Source of the DNA: an uncultured Candidatus Melainabacteria bacterium
GTDB lineage: Bacteria; Cyanobacteriota; Vampirovibrionia; Gastranaerophilales; Gastranaerophilaceae
Assembly: GCA_934754515.1 (NCBI GenBank)
Contig: CAKVIG010000005.1
Span: 62,001-126,000 of the forward strand
Length of the DNA stretch: 64,000 nt
Direction of reading: 5' to 3'
Shown piece after piece: positions 52,433 through 60,879 of the stretch. The notes beneath the pieces were generated by a model that was not told the DNA's origin, searched no databases, and saw only the letters and a list, made by a program, of their open reading frames with translations. Position 1 is the stretch's first letter; every line of letters begins with the position of its first letter. The translations under genes and the position numbers were made by a program.

Positions 52433-52692
52433 TAATACCTGCTTCTTTGCATTCTAACATTGTCATTATGTTGATTTACATAATTTTGATAAGTTGAATA
52501 ATCAACTCTGCTTCTTGTTGCATAGTTTGATTGCATTTGCCAATAAGGCATCGTGCGATTATTAACTTGTCTGTTGTAATTGTTTCTATAGGATTGCATT
52601 TGCATAGTACGGTATGCTGCCGCGTTGATAGAAGCTGCATATACTGCATTTGCTAATGCCAATACTAAAAATAGAAGTGCATATTTTTTCAT
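52432..52692 (-). CDS. small exported Asn/Gln/Tyr/Arg-rich protein
   Basis: An 86-residue protein with a standard signal peptide (MKKYALLFLVLALANAVYA, cleavage before AS). The mature part is rich in N, Q, Y, R and M (for example QMQSYRNNYNRQVNN), low in acidic residues, and likely unstructured. The ATG at 52692 has a consensus TATAAT exactly 6 nt upstream and no Shine-Dalgarno, so the mRNA looks leaderless. Its stop region touches the rqcH start. Function is unknown. Confidence 0.7.
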   Translation of the reverse strand: MKKYALLFLVLALANAVYAASINAAAYRTMQMQSYRNNYNRQVNNRTMPYWQMQSNYATRSRVDYSTYQNYVNQHNDNVRMQRSRY

Positions 52693-52791
52693 AATCATAT
52701 TATACAATATAATCAAAAAAATGAAGCGGTCAAATTGCAAAAAAGTTTATAAAACTCACTTAACATTTCTTAATATTTCAAACTCAAAAAA

Positions 52792-52824
52792 GCAATTTTC
52801 CAAAAGTTAAATACTTTATATATA
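52792..52824 (+). promoter_or_regulatory. shared promoter-like motif, copy 5
   Basis: GCAATTTT (52792-52799), 10 nt, AATACTTTATATATA (52810-52824), 40 nt before the ATG at 52865. No TTGTAACA box is seen here, unlike copies 2 to 4. Confidence 0.68.
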
Positions 52825-52864
52825 CATAAGAGATATATAAGAAAAAATATAGGAGAGAAGTATT

Positions 52865-53107
52865 ATGGCAATTGGCGCAAGAGATTTTATTGACAAATTA
52901 TTAGTAGAAAAATATGCACAAGAAAAGGTGGATAATCACAATGAGGATGCTTTAACATCAAGAATTTCCGCAGACGATGTTATGAGCGCGATGGATGTTT
53001 CGGCAAATAATTATAGAACAATGTTGGCATTGAATAACCGTCTAACAATGGTTTGCTACGGTGTTGTAGCAAAATCAGCCAAATATGTTCAAACAGAAGC
53101 AGCATAG
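52865..53107 (+). CDS. unknown 80-residue protein
   Basis: A small soluble helical protein (MAIGARDFIDKLLVEKYAQ..., then SADDVMSAMDVSANNYRTML) with no family I recognise. AGGAGAGA is well placed before the ATG. It has its own promoter motif and a hairpin behind it, so it is probably transcribed alone, and strongly if the motif is active. The residues NYRTMLALNNRLTMV suggest an amphipathic C-terminal helix. Confidence 0.68.
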   Translation: MAIGARDFIDKLLVEKYAQEKVDNHNEDALTSRISADDVMSAMDVSANNYRTMLALNNRLTMVCYGVVAKSAKYVQTEAA

Positions 53108-53137
53108 GAATTTAGTTAATTTAAGGGATTTTAAAAG

Positions 53138-53182
53138 TCCTCTTGTTTTTGCTAAAATATTAAAAATAGCAAAATAAGAGGA
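53138..53182 (+). promoter_or_regulatory. hairpin covering the lysA ribosome binding site
   Basis: TCCTCTTGTTTTTGCTA (53138-53154) pairs with TAGCAAAATAAGAGGA (53167-53182) except for one mismatch and one bulge. The right arm contains AGAGGA, the lysA Shine-Dalgarno, and is followed by TTTTTT. It could terminate the 52865 transcript, and in read-through RNA it would hide the lysA start. Confidence 0.6.
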
Positions 53183-53188
53183 TTTTTT

Positions 53189-54493
53189 ATGAGCGTAAAT
53201 CAATCTATAAAACCTATAACTCTAGAAGTAAACGAACATTTGTATATTGGCGGATGCGATACTGTAGAATTAGCGACAAAATACGGGACTCCGCTGTACG
53301 TGATTGACGAAGCAACTTTGCGCGGGATTTGTCAAGACTATAAAAAGGCTTTTAAAGATTACGCTAATATCAAAATGATGTACGCTTCAAAGGCTCTTTG
53401 TACTTCTGCAATAGCTAAAATCCTTGCAAGCGAAGGCTTTGGTTTTGATACAGTGTCAGCAGGAGAAATTTATACAGTTTTCAAAGCCGGCGCAGATATG
53501 TCAAAGGTATTGTTTAACGGCAATAACAAAACTCGAAGGGAAATTGAACTTGCTATTGATTGCAAAGTCGGACGTTTTTCTGTTGACAATTTTTATGAAG
53601 CTGAATTGCTTAATAAAATTGCAGAAGAAAAAGGCGTGAAGGCTGAAATTTTATTAAGAATTACCCCCGGAATTGAATGTCACACGCACGATTACATTCA
53701 AACGGGACAAATTGACTCTAAATTCGGTTTTGATTTAACTCAAGTTGATGAAATAATTACACTTATTCAAAATCAATATAAAAGCCTTGTATTGCGCGGT
53801 TTGCACGCCCATATCGGTTCTCAAATTTTTGAAACACAATGTTATTATGATGAAGTTGAAATTTTGGTTAAAGAAATTTCTAGAATTAAAGAAAAATTCG
53901 GATTGGTCCTAGATGAGATGAATATTGGCGGCGGTTTAGGCGTTAAATACACAGAAGCCGATAATCCACCGAATGTAGAAACTTTGGCAAAAGTTGTAAC
54001 CGATGCGATGCACAAATACGCTGTTGAAATTCCTACAATTTATATTGAACCCGGAAGAAGTATTATTTCTACGAGCGGTGTAACTCTTTATACGGTAGGA
54101 AGCTCAAAACAAGTTCCAAACGGACGCAAATATGTTGCGGTTGACGGTGGAATGGCTGATAATCCGCGTCCTAGTATGTATCAGGCAGAATACGTGGCAC
54201 AAGTGGCAAACAAACCTAAATCAGATGATTTAGAAAAAGTTACAATCGCAGGTCGTTTTTGCGAAAGCGGGGATATTTTGATTAATGAGATTGAGCTTCC
54301 AAAATTAGAAAGCGGAGATACTCTCTGCGTCTACAATACAGGTGCTTATAATTATTCCATGGCAAGTAATTATAATCGCGTAGAAAAACCTGCTATGGTA
54401 CTTGTAAATAATTCACATTCTGATATTATAGTATATAGAGAGACATTGGATGATTTAATCTCTAAAGATAACATTCCCGATAGGTTGAGATAA
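53189..54493 (+). CDS. lysA: diaminopimelate decarboxylase
   Basis: PLP enzyme making L-lysine from meso-diaminopimelate. It has 434 residues, alanine-racemase-type barrel. Motifs: MMYASKAL with the PLP lysine (Lys68), HAHIGSQI, GGGLG, EPGRSI and GRFCESGDI. Start ATG follows AGAGGA. It is the first gene of lysA-cdaA-yitT, with 1-nt spacing to cdaA. Confidence 0.96.
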   Translation: MSVNQSIKPITLEVNEHLYIGGCDTVELATKYGTPLYVIDEATLRGICQDYKKAFKDYANIKMMYASKALCTSAIAKILASEGFGFDTVSAGEIYTVFKAGADMSKVLFNGNNKTRREIELAIDCKVGRFSVDNFYEAELLNKIAEEKGVKAEILLRITPGIECHTHDYIQTGQIDSKFGFDLTQVDEIITLIQNQYKSLVLRGLHAHIGSQIFETQCYYDEVEILVKEISRIKEKFGLVLDEMNIGGGLGVKYTEADNPPNVETLAKVVTDAMHKYAVEIPTIYIEPGRSIISTSGVTLYTVGSSKQVPNGRKYVAVDGGMADNPRPSMYQAEYVAQVANKPKSDDLEKVTIAGRFCESGDILINEIELPKLESGDTLCVYNTGAYNYSMASNYNRVEKPAMVLVNNSHSDIIVYRETLDDLISKDNIPDRLR

Positions 54494-54494
54494 T

Positions 54495-55385
54495 ATGACA
54501 GATGCGCTGATTTCCTTAATTCAAGATATTTTGAGTCCACTTCAATGGTCGTTGAATTGGATAAATGTTTTGGAAATCGGGCTTATTGTTGTAATTCTTT
54601 TGGTATTTTACCAAAAATTTATCAAAGATACTCAATCAGAAAAACTTGTTAAGGGAATTTTCATCCTGATTTTTGCTTGGATTTTGAGCGAAATCCTTAT
54701 TCTTATTGACTTAAGAATCTTGGGCGTTTTCTTAAAATCTCTTGTTACTTTGATTTCTTTGAGTTTAATCGTTATTTTCCAACCTGAACTAAGAAGATTT
54801 TTGGGCTACCTCGGTCAACCGGGATTTATCAGAAAAGCATTTTTCACTCCCGGCTCTTACGTTAAGGCTACTGAAAATGACGTAGATATAATCAAAGAAA
54901 TTATTGAAGCAGTAAAATATTTGACTAAAACAAAAACCGGCGCGTTGATGGTTTTCCAGAAAGGGATGAATGCTGGTGTTTATAACGACGTTGGAACAAA
55001 GCTTGATGCTTTGATTTCAACAGAATTAATTTTGACAATTTTCCATCCAAATACACCATTACATGATGGTGCTATGGTTATTGAAAACAATAAAATCCAC
55101 TCTGCGGGTGTACTTCTTCCTTTAACGGAAGATCCAAAACTGAGTTGGAGATACGGAACTCGTCACAGAGCAGCAATTGGAATGTCAGAAGTTTCTGACG
55201 CTGCTTGTCTTGTTGTTTCAGAAGAAACAGGCGATGTTTCTGTTTGTATGGATGGAATTTTAAAGAAATACGATGATTTAACAACTCTTAAAACAGACTT
55301 GGAATCAATTTTGGGAATCAAGCCAAAAGATTTGGCTGAAAATAAACACAAAAATATTTTTGATATTTTAAAGGGAAAAGAATAA
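54495..55385 (+). CDS. cdaA: diadenylate cyclase (c-di-AMP synthase)
   Basis: Membrane DAC-domain enzyme making c-di-AMP from two ATP. It has 296 residues: three membrane helices (about residues 20-95), then the DAC domain with PLHDGAMVI (DGA motif) and TRHRAAIG (RHR motif), both intact. It lies 1 nt after lysA and 3 nt before the yitT-like gene. PgpH (17375-19555) is the matching hydrolase. Confidence 0.95.
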   Translation: MTDALISLIQDILSPLQWSLNWINVLEIGLIVVILLVFYQKFIKDTQSEKLVKGIFILIFAWILSEILILIDLRILGVFLKSLVTLISLSLIVIFQPELRRFLGYLGQPGFIRKAFFTPGSYVKATENDVDIIKEIIEAVKYLTKTKTGALMVFQKGMNAGVYNDVGTKLDALISTELILTIFHPNTPLHDGAMVIENNKIHSAGVLLPLTEDPKLSWRYGTRHRAAIGMSEVSDAACLVVSEETGDVSVCMDGILKKYDDLTTLKTDLESILGIKPKDLAENKHKNIFDILKGKE

Positions 55386-55388
55386 GGT

Positions 55389-56276
55389 ATGCTTTTCGGT
55401 AAGAAAAAACCTGAAATAAAAAAGAAAACAAAAGGGGAATTGGTTAGAGAATACGCTGCAAAAGCGTTTTTCTTAACTCTTGGCTGCTTTATCGTAGCTG
55501 TCGGTTTGGAAATGTTTCTTTTGCCAAACAAAATTATTGACGGTGGTGTAATTGGCATTTCCATGATGGTTTCATATTTAACAAAGTGGAACTTAGGTTT
55601 GCTGATTTTCTGTATCAATATTCCGTTTATCTTAATGGCATTAAAAAATTTAGGTCAAAAGTTTGTTTTGCAAACATTTTTTGCAACGGGCATGTTGGCA
55701 GTTGCAACTAACGTTTTACACGGTAAACAAGCAACTAATGATTTATTGTTAGCAACCGTTTTTGGCGGTATAATTTTAGGTTTTGGTGTAGGTTTAATCC
55801 TAAGAAACAATGCCTCTTTGGATGGTACAGAAATGGTTTCAATTAACCTTTCAAAAAAACTCAAAGTAATTTCTGTCGGCGAACTTTTAATGTTCATTAA
55901 CCTGTTTATTTATATGGGCGCAGGATTTTTATATGGATGGGATAGAGCACTTTATTCAATTTTGACCTATTATATAGCTTCAAAAGTAATAGATTCAGTG
56001 CTTGAAGGTTTAGATAAAGCAAAATCAGTTAGAATTTTTTCTGAATACTATAAAGAAATCGGCAACGCTATAATGAAAGAACTTGATGTAAGTGTAACTT
56101 ATATGAAGGCAATGGGCGGATATTCCAAGCAGGAAAAAGTTCAAACATATTGTGTCGTTAGCAAATTTGAAATGGCAAAATTGAAAGAACTCGTACATTC
56201 AATTGATCCTAGAGCATTTTTGGTTACGGAAGATGTTCACGAAGTTGAAGGTGTTAGAGTTAAAAAGCATAAATAG
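55389..56276 (+). CDS. YitT-family membrane protein
   Basis: A 295-residue protein with five to six membrane helices (FFLTLGCFIVAVGLEMFLLP, LLIFCINIPFILMAL, ATVFGGIILGFGVGLIL) followed by a C-terminal cytoplasmic DUF2179 domain (about residue 215 on, TYMKAMGGYSKQEKVQTYCVV). The motif GGVIGISMM is typical. Members are widespread with unclear transport roles. It follows cdaA by 3 nt, so the three genes form one unit. Confidence 0.88.
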   Translation: MLFGKKKPEIKKKTKGELVREYAAKAFFLTLGCFIVAVGLEMFLLPNKIIDGGVIGISMMVSYLTKWNLGLLIFCINIPFILMALKNLGQKFVLQTFFATGMLAVATNVLHGKQATNDLLLATVFGGIILGFGVGLILRNNASLDGTEMVSINLSKKLKVISVGELLMFINLFIYMGAGFLYGWDRALYSILTYYIASKVIDSVLEGLDKAKSVRIFSEYYKEIGNAIMKELDVSVTYMKAMGGYSKQEKVQTYCVVSKFEMAKLKELVHSIDPRAFLVTEDVHEVEGVRVKKHK

Positions 56277-56332
56277 ACTAGACAGAAGCGCGAAATTATT
56301 ATAAAATTAATATTAATAAGAGAGGAAAATCA

Positions 56333-56677
56333 ATGCCAAACAAAGATATGATACCTGTTGAGGTAATAATTTTAACAGATACGGATGATATTAAAGGAAC
56401 TGTTTATGTATCAAATAATGTAGCCGCAAACAGACAATTAACAGAGCTTTTGAATAATTCAGACAGAAGATTCTTAGCGGTTACTAATGTTGAAATTTAT
56501 GCTAAAAATTCTAATCAACCGCCAAGAAGATATGAATTTTTGGAAATCCACATGGATTCTATCAGAATGGTTCATCCAACTTCTCAAGCATTGTTCAGAG
56601 AAACTCCAAAAACTCAAGAAGATATCGCAAGATTTAGAGAGTTAAGAGCAAAATTAAATCAAACAAAACCTTTTTAA
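56333..56677 (+). CDS. conserved small protein, DUF6812-like
   Basis: A 114-residue soluble protein. The strand pattern VEVIILTDTDDIKGTVYV, then LTELLNNSDRRFLAVTNVEIY and FLEIHMDSIRMVHP recalls the DUF6812 family, from memory. Function is unknown. AGAGGA precedes the ATG. It is 56 nt after the yitT-like gene and may share its transcript. A hairpin follows at 56699. Confidence 0.68.
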   Translation: MPNKDMIPVEVIILTDTDDIKGTVYVSNNVAANRQLTELLNNSDRRFLAVTNVEIYAKNSNQPPRRYEFLEIHMDSIRMVHPTSQALFRETPKTQEDIARFRELRAKLNQTKPF

Positions 56678-56698
56678 ATTTTAGATATTTTTTATAAA

Positions 56699-56724
56699 AG
56701 CCTAAATTAGTTTTATTTAGGCTT
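56699..56724 (+). terminator. hairpin between 56333-56677 and tRNA-Thr
   Basis: Stem AAGCCTAAAT/ATTTAGGCTT. There is no good T tail (TATG follows), so it may be a weak terminator or a processing site before the tRNA. Confidence 0.5.
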
Positions 56725-56726
56725 AT

Positions 56727-56799
<73 letters not shown>

Positions 56800-56940
56800 A
56801 GTTTTTGAAAGAATTATTTTTCATTTGTCGTAGAATTTCAGTATTGTTTTAACATTTGTTTACATATCCATTAAAAATAGCAAATTTTTTTTTTAGAGTT
56901 TTATAGATAAGTACGTAATACTTATTTATGGGATTTTTAT

Positions 56941-58182
56941 ATGCAAATTCATAGTATCAGCTCTAACTATCAACTATCAAACAATACTAATTTTAAACAA
57001 AACAACCACAACACAAGTGCAAATAATATGAAACTTTTAGCAGGCGCAACAAGTATTGCAACAGTTGCTGTATCTGCTGCCGCAATTTATAAAAGCAAAA
57101 ATGCAAAAAATGAAATAAGAAATTTGGCAGAAAAACTTAAAAATGCCGAAACAAAGCTCAATGATGCAGATGTTAAATTGCAAACTATTCAAGACAAACT
57201 TGATATTCAAACAAAAAATTTAACTGACAGTATTAAAGAAAACGATAAACTGAAAGAAGATTTAAAAAAGAAACCTCCATATAGAACAATTATTATTCAT
57301 GATACAGCTCCGGCAGAGAATGAAGTGGTATCAGAAACTGTTAATGAAAATAAAAAAAGTTTCACAAATACAAAAAAACAAATTAAAGAATTTATTGAAA
57401 CAACAAAAACAAAAATTGGCAATATTTTTACACGCAAAGCCAAAAGCGCAGAAAATAGCCAAATAAAAGAGAATGTTGCTGAAACACCAAAAGAAAAGAA
57501 GCCAAATAAAATAAAGAAATTCTTTAGTGATTCTTGGCTAAAACTCAAAACAAAATATGCAGAACAAAAAGAAGCATATAAAAAATGGGAACAAGAAAAT
57601 GCAGAAAGAATTGCACAACAAAACAAAGAAAATGAGAAAAAGATAGAAGAAAGCAGCATCGAACAAATTAGTGAAAAAGCAGATGAAAAAATCAAAGACG
57701 CAGAAATAAAACCAAACAACACAGATGTTACAACGGATGCAAATATTAGTGAAACAAATGTTGTTGCGGAAGAAACTTCTAAAAAAATTGTTGATAGTGC
57801 TTCAAACGAAATAAAAGAGGATAAGCCTCAAAATGAAGTTAAAGTTTACCTTTCTCAAAAATGGACAAGCTTTAAAAATACGCTTTCACAAATGTATAGA
57901 GATTTTAAAGAGTCTTTAAAACCAATTCCTGAAACCGTTCAAGAAGAAGCACCAATACTCACTGAAACTAAAAATGAAGCGACTGCGATACTTGAGCCGG
58001 TTCAAACAGAACAACCAAAAATTAAACCTCAAATTACACCTAAAGAAGCTGAAAGCAAGACACAATCACAAGATGATGGAATATTGCCACCTCTAAAACC
58101 GGAAGAAGAACCTCCTAAATGGGTACAAAAAATTAATAATTTTATAGAATGGTTATTCAGACCAAAAAATGAAGATTTTTAG
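56941..58182 (+). CDS. unknown membrane-anchored coiled-coil protein
   Basis: A 413-residue protein I do not recognise. The N-terminus (MQIHSISSNYQLS..TNFKQ) carries the short MQI...F-K motif. One hydrophobic segment follows (LLAGATSIATVAVSAAAIY, about 31-50), then a coiled coil (EIRNLAEKLKNAETKLNDAD, 58-105), then a long E/K-rich stretch with two similar units ending in aromatic helices (KIKKFFSDSWLKLKTKYAEQ and VKVYLSQKWTSFKNTLSQMY). The C-terminus is proline- then tryptophan-containing. Layout matches the 1745 and 3950 products. Confidence 0.7.
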   Translation: MQIHSISSNYQLSNNTNFKQNNHNTSANNMKLLAGATSIATVAVSAAAIYKSKNAKNEIRNLAEKLKNAETKLNDADVKLQTIQDKLDIQTKNLTDSIKENDKLKEDLKKKPPYRTIIIHDTAPAENEVVSETVNENKKSFTNTKKQIKEFIETTKTKIGNIFTRKAKSAENSQIKENVAETPKEKKPNKIKKFFSDSWLKLKTKYAEQKEAYKKWEQENAERIAQQNKENEKKIEESSIEQISEKADEKIKDAEIKPNNTDVTTDANISETNVVAEETSKKIVDSASNEIKEDKPQNEVKVYLSQKWTSFKNTLSQMYRDFKESLKPIPETVQEEAPILTETKNEATAILEPVQTEQPKIKPQITPKEAESKTQSQDDGILPPLKPEEEPPKWVQKINNFIEWLFRPKNEDF

Positions 58183-58259
58183 TTAAAGAATTTGTTGACT
58201 TTTAATCAACCGTCATTAAACTTTTACTACATCATACGGATGATTTTATGGATATTCAC

Positions 58260-58287
58260 TAAAGCGAATGTTCTATTTATCCGATAA
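58260..58287 (+). promoter_or_regulatory. sigma-28 (FliA/SigD)-type promoter of the flg cluster
   Basis: TAAA at 58260-58263, 16 nt, then TCCGATAA (58280-58287), one base off the GCCGATAA of flagellar sigma factors. It ends 22 nt before the first flg ATG, so it fits class 3-like flagellar control. Confidence 0.65.
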
Positions 58288-58309
58288 AGTATGTAAAAGA
58301 GGTACAACT

Positions 58310-59008
58310 ATGCAAATCAACGGCGGTGTAAGATTCTGTGAACAAGGTATGAAAGCTTCAATCAGAGCCATGCATGTTCAAAGTGAAATTTTAGGAATGA
58401 TTAACGAAAATGTTGCAGGTTTCGATAAAGTCGGATTTCAAAGACGCGAACCGGTTGTTTCGTCATTTACTGAATACATTGGTATTCACGGGCTTTCAAG
58501 CACAGTAGATGATCAAGTCGGTCGTATTATGGTTTCAAAAAATCCGCTTGATATTTCAATGGCAAACAAAGGGTACTTTCAAGTTCAAACACCTGAAGGC
58601 GTACAACTTACACGTGACGGCAGATTTAAGCTTGATAAAGCAGGAAACTTATTAAATCTTGAAGACAATCCTGTTTTATCGGATGCCGGTATGCCAATCA
58701 AATTACCCGTTGTGCCTGATAACGCGGCACAAGTTGTTGTAAACACAAAAGGAAAAGTTAGTGTTTATGATAAAAACTCAAACCAATTGGTAGAAGCCGG
58801 TCATTTGGGAATCGTAGATGCCAACGGAATGGCAGTTCTTAATCCTGACGTAAAACAAGGTTACAATGAGTATTCAAACGTAACACTTCAAAACGAGTTT
58901 TTAGCAGTAAAACCCGTTGTAAGAAATTTTGAAGCCAATCGTCAAATTTTCTTATTAGAAAGTTCAAATTTACAAAAAGTTATAAGCCAGTTAGGCTCTG
59001 TGTCTTAG
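58310..59008 (+). CDS. flagellar basal-body rod/hook protein (FlgF/FlgG family), first copy
   Basis: A 232-residue axial protein. The N-terminal helix region (GMKASIRAMHVQSEILGMINENVAGFDKVGF) stands where family members have NNLAN-x-T-x-G-[FY]. The middle D1 region has DISMANKGYFQVQTPEGVQLTRDG, and the C-terminal helix reads NFEANRQIFLLESSNLQKV. The degenerate ENVAGFDKVG suggests an FlgF-like role, with the next gene the true FlgG. GAGG lies before the ATG at 58310; an in-frame ATG at 58268 is rejected because it lies inside the sigma-28-like promoter. Confidence 0.85.
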   Translation: MQINGGVRFCEQGMKASIRAMHVQSEILGMINENVAGFDKVGFQRREPVVSSFTEYIGIHGLSSTVDDQVGRIMVSKNPLDISMANKGYFQVQTPEGVQLTRDGRFKLDKAGNLLNLEDNPVLSDAGMPIKLPVVPDNAAQVVVNTKGKVSVYDKNSNQLVEAGHLGIVDANGMAVLNPDVKQGYNEYSNVTLQNEFLAVKPVVRNFEANRQIFLLESSNLQKVISQLGSVS

Positions 59009-59018
59009 GAGGTAAACT

Positions 59019-59732
59019 ATGTATAGCATGCAAGCAGTAGTTAGAAAAAGTATAAACAACGCAACAATGCAATTTGAAAAGCTCGGTTATGTAGCAAATA
59101 ACCTTGCGAATTATAATACAGCGGCTTATAAAACTTCTCGTTTTGAACAAATTCTTAGAGAAGACGGATATATTGACGGTGCAATAAGAACAAACGCATT
59201 GCAAGGTTCTATTAGAATAAGCAAAAATCCTTATGATATCGCAATTGAAGGAGAAGGTTATATTCCTGTTGTTTCAGAAGATGGCGAGATTCAATACACA
59301 AGAGATGGTGCATTAAAGCGTGGTGCTAACGGATACTTGATGACTGTTGATGATTGGATGGTAGGCGATGGTATTAAAATTCCTGCAAACTCATACAGAT
59401 TTGAAGTTAGACCAAACGGCGATGTAATCAACTACGATAAAGCAGGTTCGCTTCCTGAAAAAATCGGCACAATTCCAATTGTTCAATTTGATTGCCCTGA
59501 AGCATTAGAACAAGGTCACAACAACAAAATGGTTTACAATGACGAATCAGGCGCGCCAAAAATCATTAAAGATTCTGAAAATATCAGACAATACGCAACA
59601 GAAGTTTCTAACACTAATATCTACGATGAAATTAACGATATGATGAGATTGAATACTTCAATGATTGCAAGTTTGAACTTGATGAAAGTTGCTGACGATA
59701 TGTACAACAAGGCAATCAATATTAGAGAATAG
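59019..59732 (+). CDS. flgG: flagellar basal-body rod protein FlgG/FlgF family, second copy
   Basis: A 237-residue distal-rod or hook protein. The N-terminus has LGYVANNLANYNTAAYKTSRFE, the flagellar rod signature, the middle has AIEGEGYIPVVSEDGEIQYTRDGAL, and the C-terminal helix has NTSMIASLNLMKVADDMYNKAI. AGGAGG is well placed. It follows the first copy by 10 nt and precedes flgB by 12 nt. FlgF versus FlgG assignment of the pair is tentative. Confidence 0.85.
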   Translation: MYSMQAVVRKSINNATMQFEKLGYVANNLANYNTAAYKTSRFEQILREDGYIDGAIRTNALQGSIRISKNPYDIAIEGEGYIPVVSEDGEIQYTRDGALKRGANGYLMTVDDWMVGDGIKIPANSYRFEVRPNGDVINYDKAGSLPEKIGTIPIVQFDCPEALEQGHNNKMVYNDESGAPKIIKDSENIRQYATEVSNTNIYDEINDMMRLNTSMIASLNLMKVADDMYNKAINIRE

Positions 59733-59744
59733 GCAGGATAAATT

Positions 59745-60095
59745 ATGACATTTACAGCTTTAGATTCAATGGGCAAAACAGGTTTGATGCTTGATTTGAT
59801 TTCACAAAGACAAAGAGCTTTGGGTTCAAACGTAGCAAACGTTGATACTCCCGGTTATGTAAGACGTGATATTGATTTCTCACAATACTTAGGTTCAATG
59901 AACAGCCCGCTTGAAACAAAATTATCATCAGAACTCGGGCCATCGGGTGTAATTGAAGACAGACGCAGAAGCGAAATTGATATTGCGGAAGAATTAACGG
60001 AAATGCAGAAAAATTCACTTCTATACACGATGGCAACAAGAAGAATGTCCAATATTATTACGGAAATGAAAACGGTTATTAATGTTGGAAAATAA
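59745..60095 (+). CDS. flgB: flagellar proximal rod protein FlgB
   Basis: A 116-residue proximal rod protein. ALGSNVANVDTPGYVRRDIDF is the family N-terminal motif; the C-terminal helix (NSLLYTMATRRMSNIITEMKTVI) has the FlgB pattern of ending in TMATRR-like residues. AGGATAA before the ATG. It follows the FlgG-type genes, the reverse of the common flgB-flgC-flgF-flgG order. Confidence 0.92.
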   Translation: MTFTALDSMGKTGLMLDLISQRQRALGSNVANVDTPGYVRRDIDFSQYLGSMNSPLETKLSSELGPSGVIEDRRRSEIDIAEELTEMQKNSLLYTMATRRMSNIITEMKTVINVGK

Positions 60096-60105
60096 TTTCA
60101 GAAGT

Positions 60106-60130
60106 TGAAAGTGAACAGTTGAAAGTTGTT
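60106..60130. repeat. CAACTTTC-type simple tract (inverse)
   Basis: GTTGAAAGTGAACAGTTGAAAG-like words just after flgB, a reverse version of the tracts elsewhere; a second, forward piece lies at about 60215-60230. Confidence 0.45.
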
Positions 60131-60186
60131 TTAAAATTGATTAAGTCTAAAAAATTCAATATTGAACATATTTTAATTAAGAAATT

Positions 60187-60208
60187 GTAGGGTGCAATTT
60201 TTTGCACC
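60187..60208 (+). repeat. REP-like palindrome (GTAGG + GGTGCAA stem)
   Basis: Same 22-nt unit as at 770 (minus) and 13571 (plus). It starts the repeat island between flgB and flgC. Confidence 0.65.
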
Positions 60209-60275
60209 ATATAAATAACTTTCAACTAAAATACTCTCTCCCACAAGTGAAGAGCCTGACAACAATAGAGGAATA

Positions 60276-60347
60276 ACCCCTCACCCGCATTCGTAAGACT
60301 CGCACAGCTCGTCAACGACTGCTCCCTCTCCCAAGGGGCGAGGGGGA
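60276..60347. mobile_element. MITE-like repeat II, full copy
   Basis: A 72-bp copy nearly identical to 13656-13728, preceded by the same REP unit and AACTTTC tract in the same order. It lies inside the flg operon, ending 25 nt before the flgC start. Confidence 0.65.
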
Positions 60348-60372
60348 ATAGAAAAAAAGAAAGAAGGCAAAT

Positions 60373-60816
60373 ATGAGTTTAATGGAATCAATAAATATCG
60401 GTTCAAACGCCTTAAAAGCGCATGGTTTGAGATTAGATATCCACGCAAAAAACATTGCAAATGTGGATACACCAAACTATGTAAGACGTATTCCTGTATT
60501 GAACGCCTCTGAAGATATATCTTTTCACGGATTAATGAACACTATGAAAGAAGATGTTTTCGGTTCAGGCACTTTGCCTTATTTGCAAGGTGGTGTTGTA
60601 TTTAACGGCTGCGTAGAAGACCCTACTGTTGGTGAAAGAATTTATTCTCCGGGGCACCCTGATGCTGATGCCAACGGCTATATAAGAGCATCTAACGTAA
60701 ACGCTATGGTTGATATGGCAGATGCGATTATGGCACAAAGAGCGTATGAAGCTAACCTTGCGCTTGTAAATATATCAAAATCAATGGCCGCAAAAGCTGT
60801 TGAAATTGGAAGATAA
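60373..60816 (+). CDS. flgC: flagellar proximal rod protein FlgC
   Basis: A 147-residue rod protein. HAKNIANVDTPNYVRRIPVL is the N-terminal signature and ANGYIRASNVNAMVDMADAIMAQRAYEANLALVN the C-terminal region typical of FlgC (D-x-NGY-V and MV-DM-x-x-A-x-RAYEAN). GAAGG precedes the ATG. A 277-nt repeat island separates it from flgB, so expression may be partly uncoupled. No fliE follows; a convergent gene does. Confidence 0.92.
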   Translation: MSLMESINIGSNALKAHGLRLDIHAKNIANVDTPNYVRRIPVLNASEDISFHGLMNTMKEDVFGSGTLPYLQGGVVFNGCVEDPTVGERIYSPGHPDADANGYIRASNVNAMVDMADAIMAQRAYEANLALVNISKSMAAKAVEIGR

Positions 60817-60879
60817 TTCTTAGATGTTTATATTTCTGCAATAAAAAAGTAAATGGTGCAAAAACTCGAATCCGAATAT

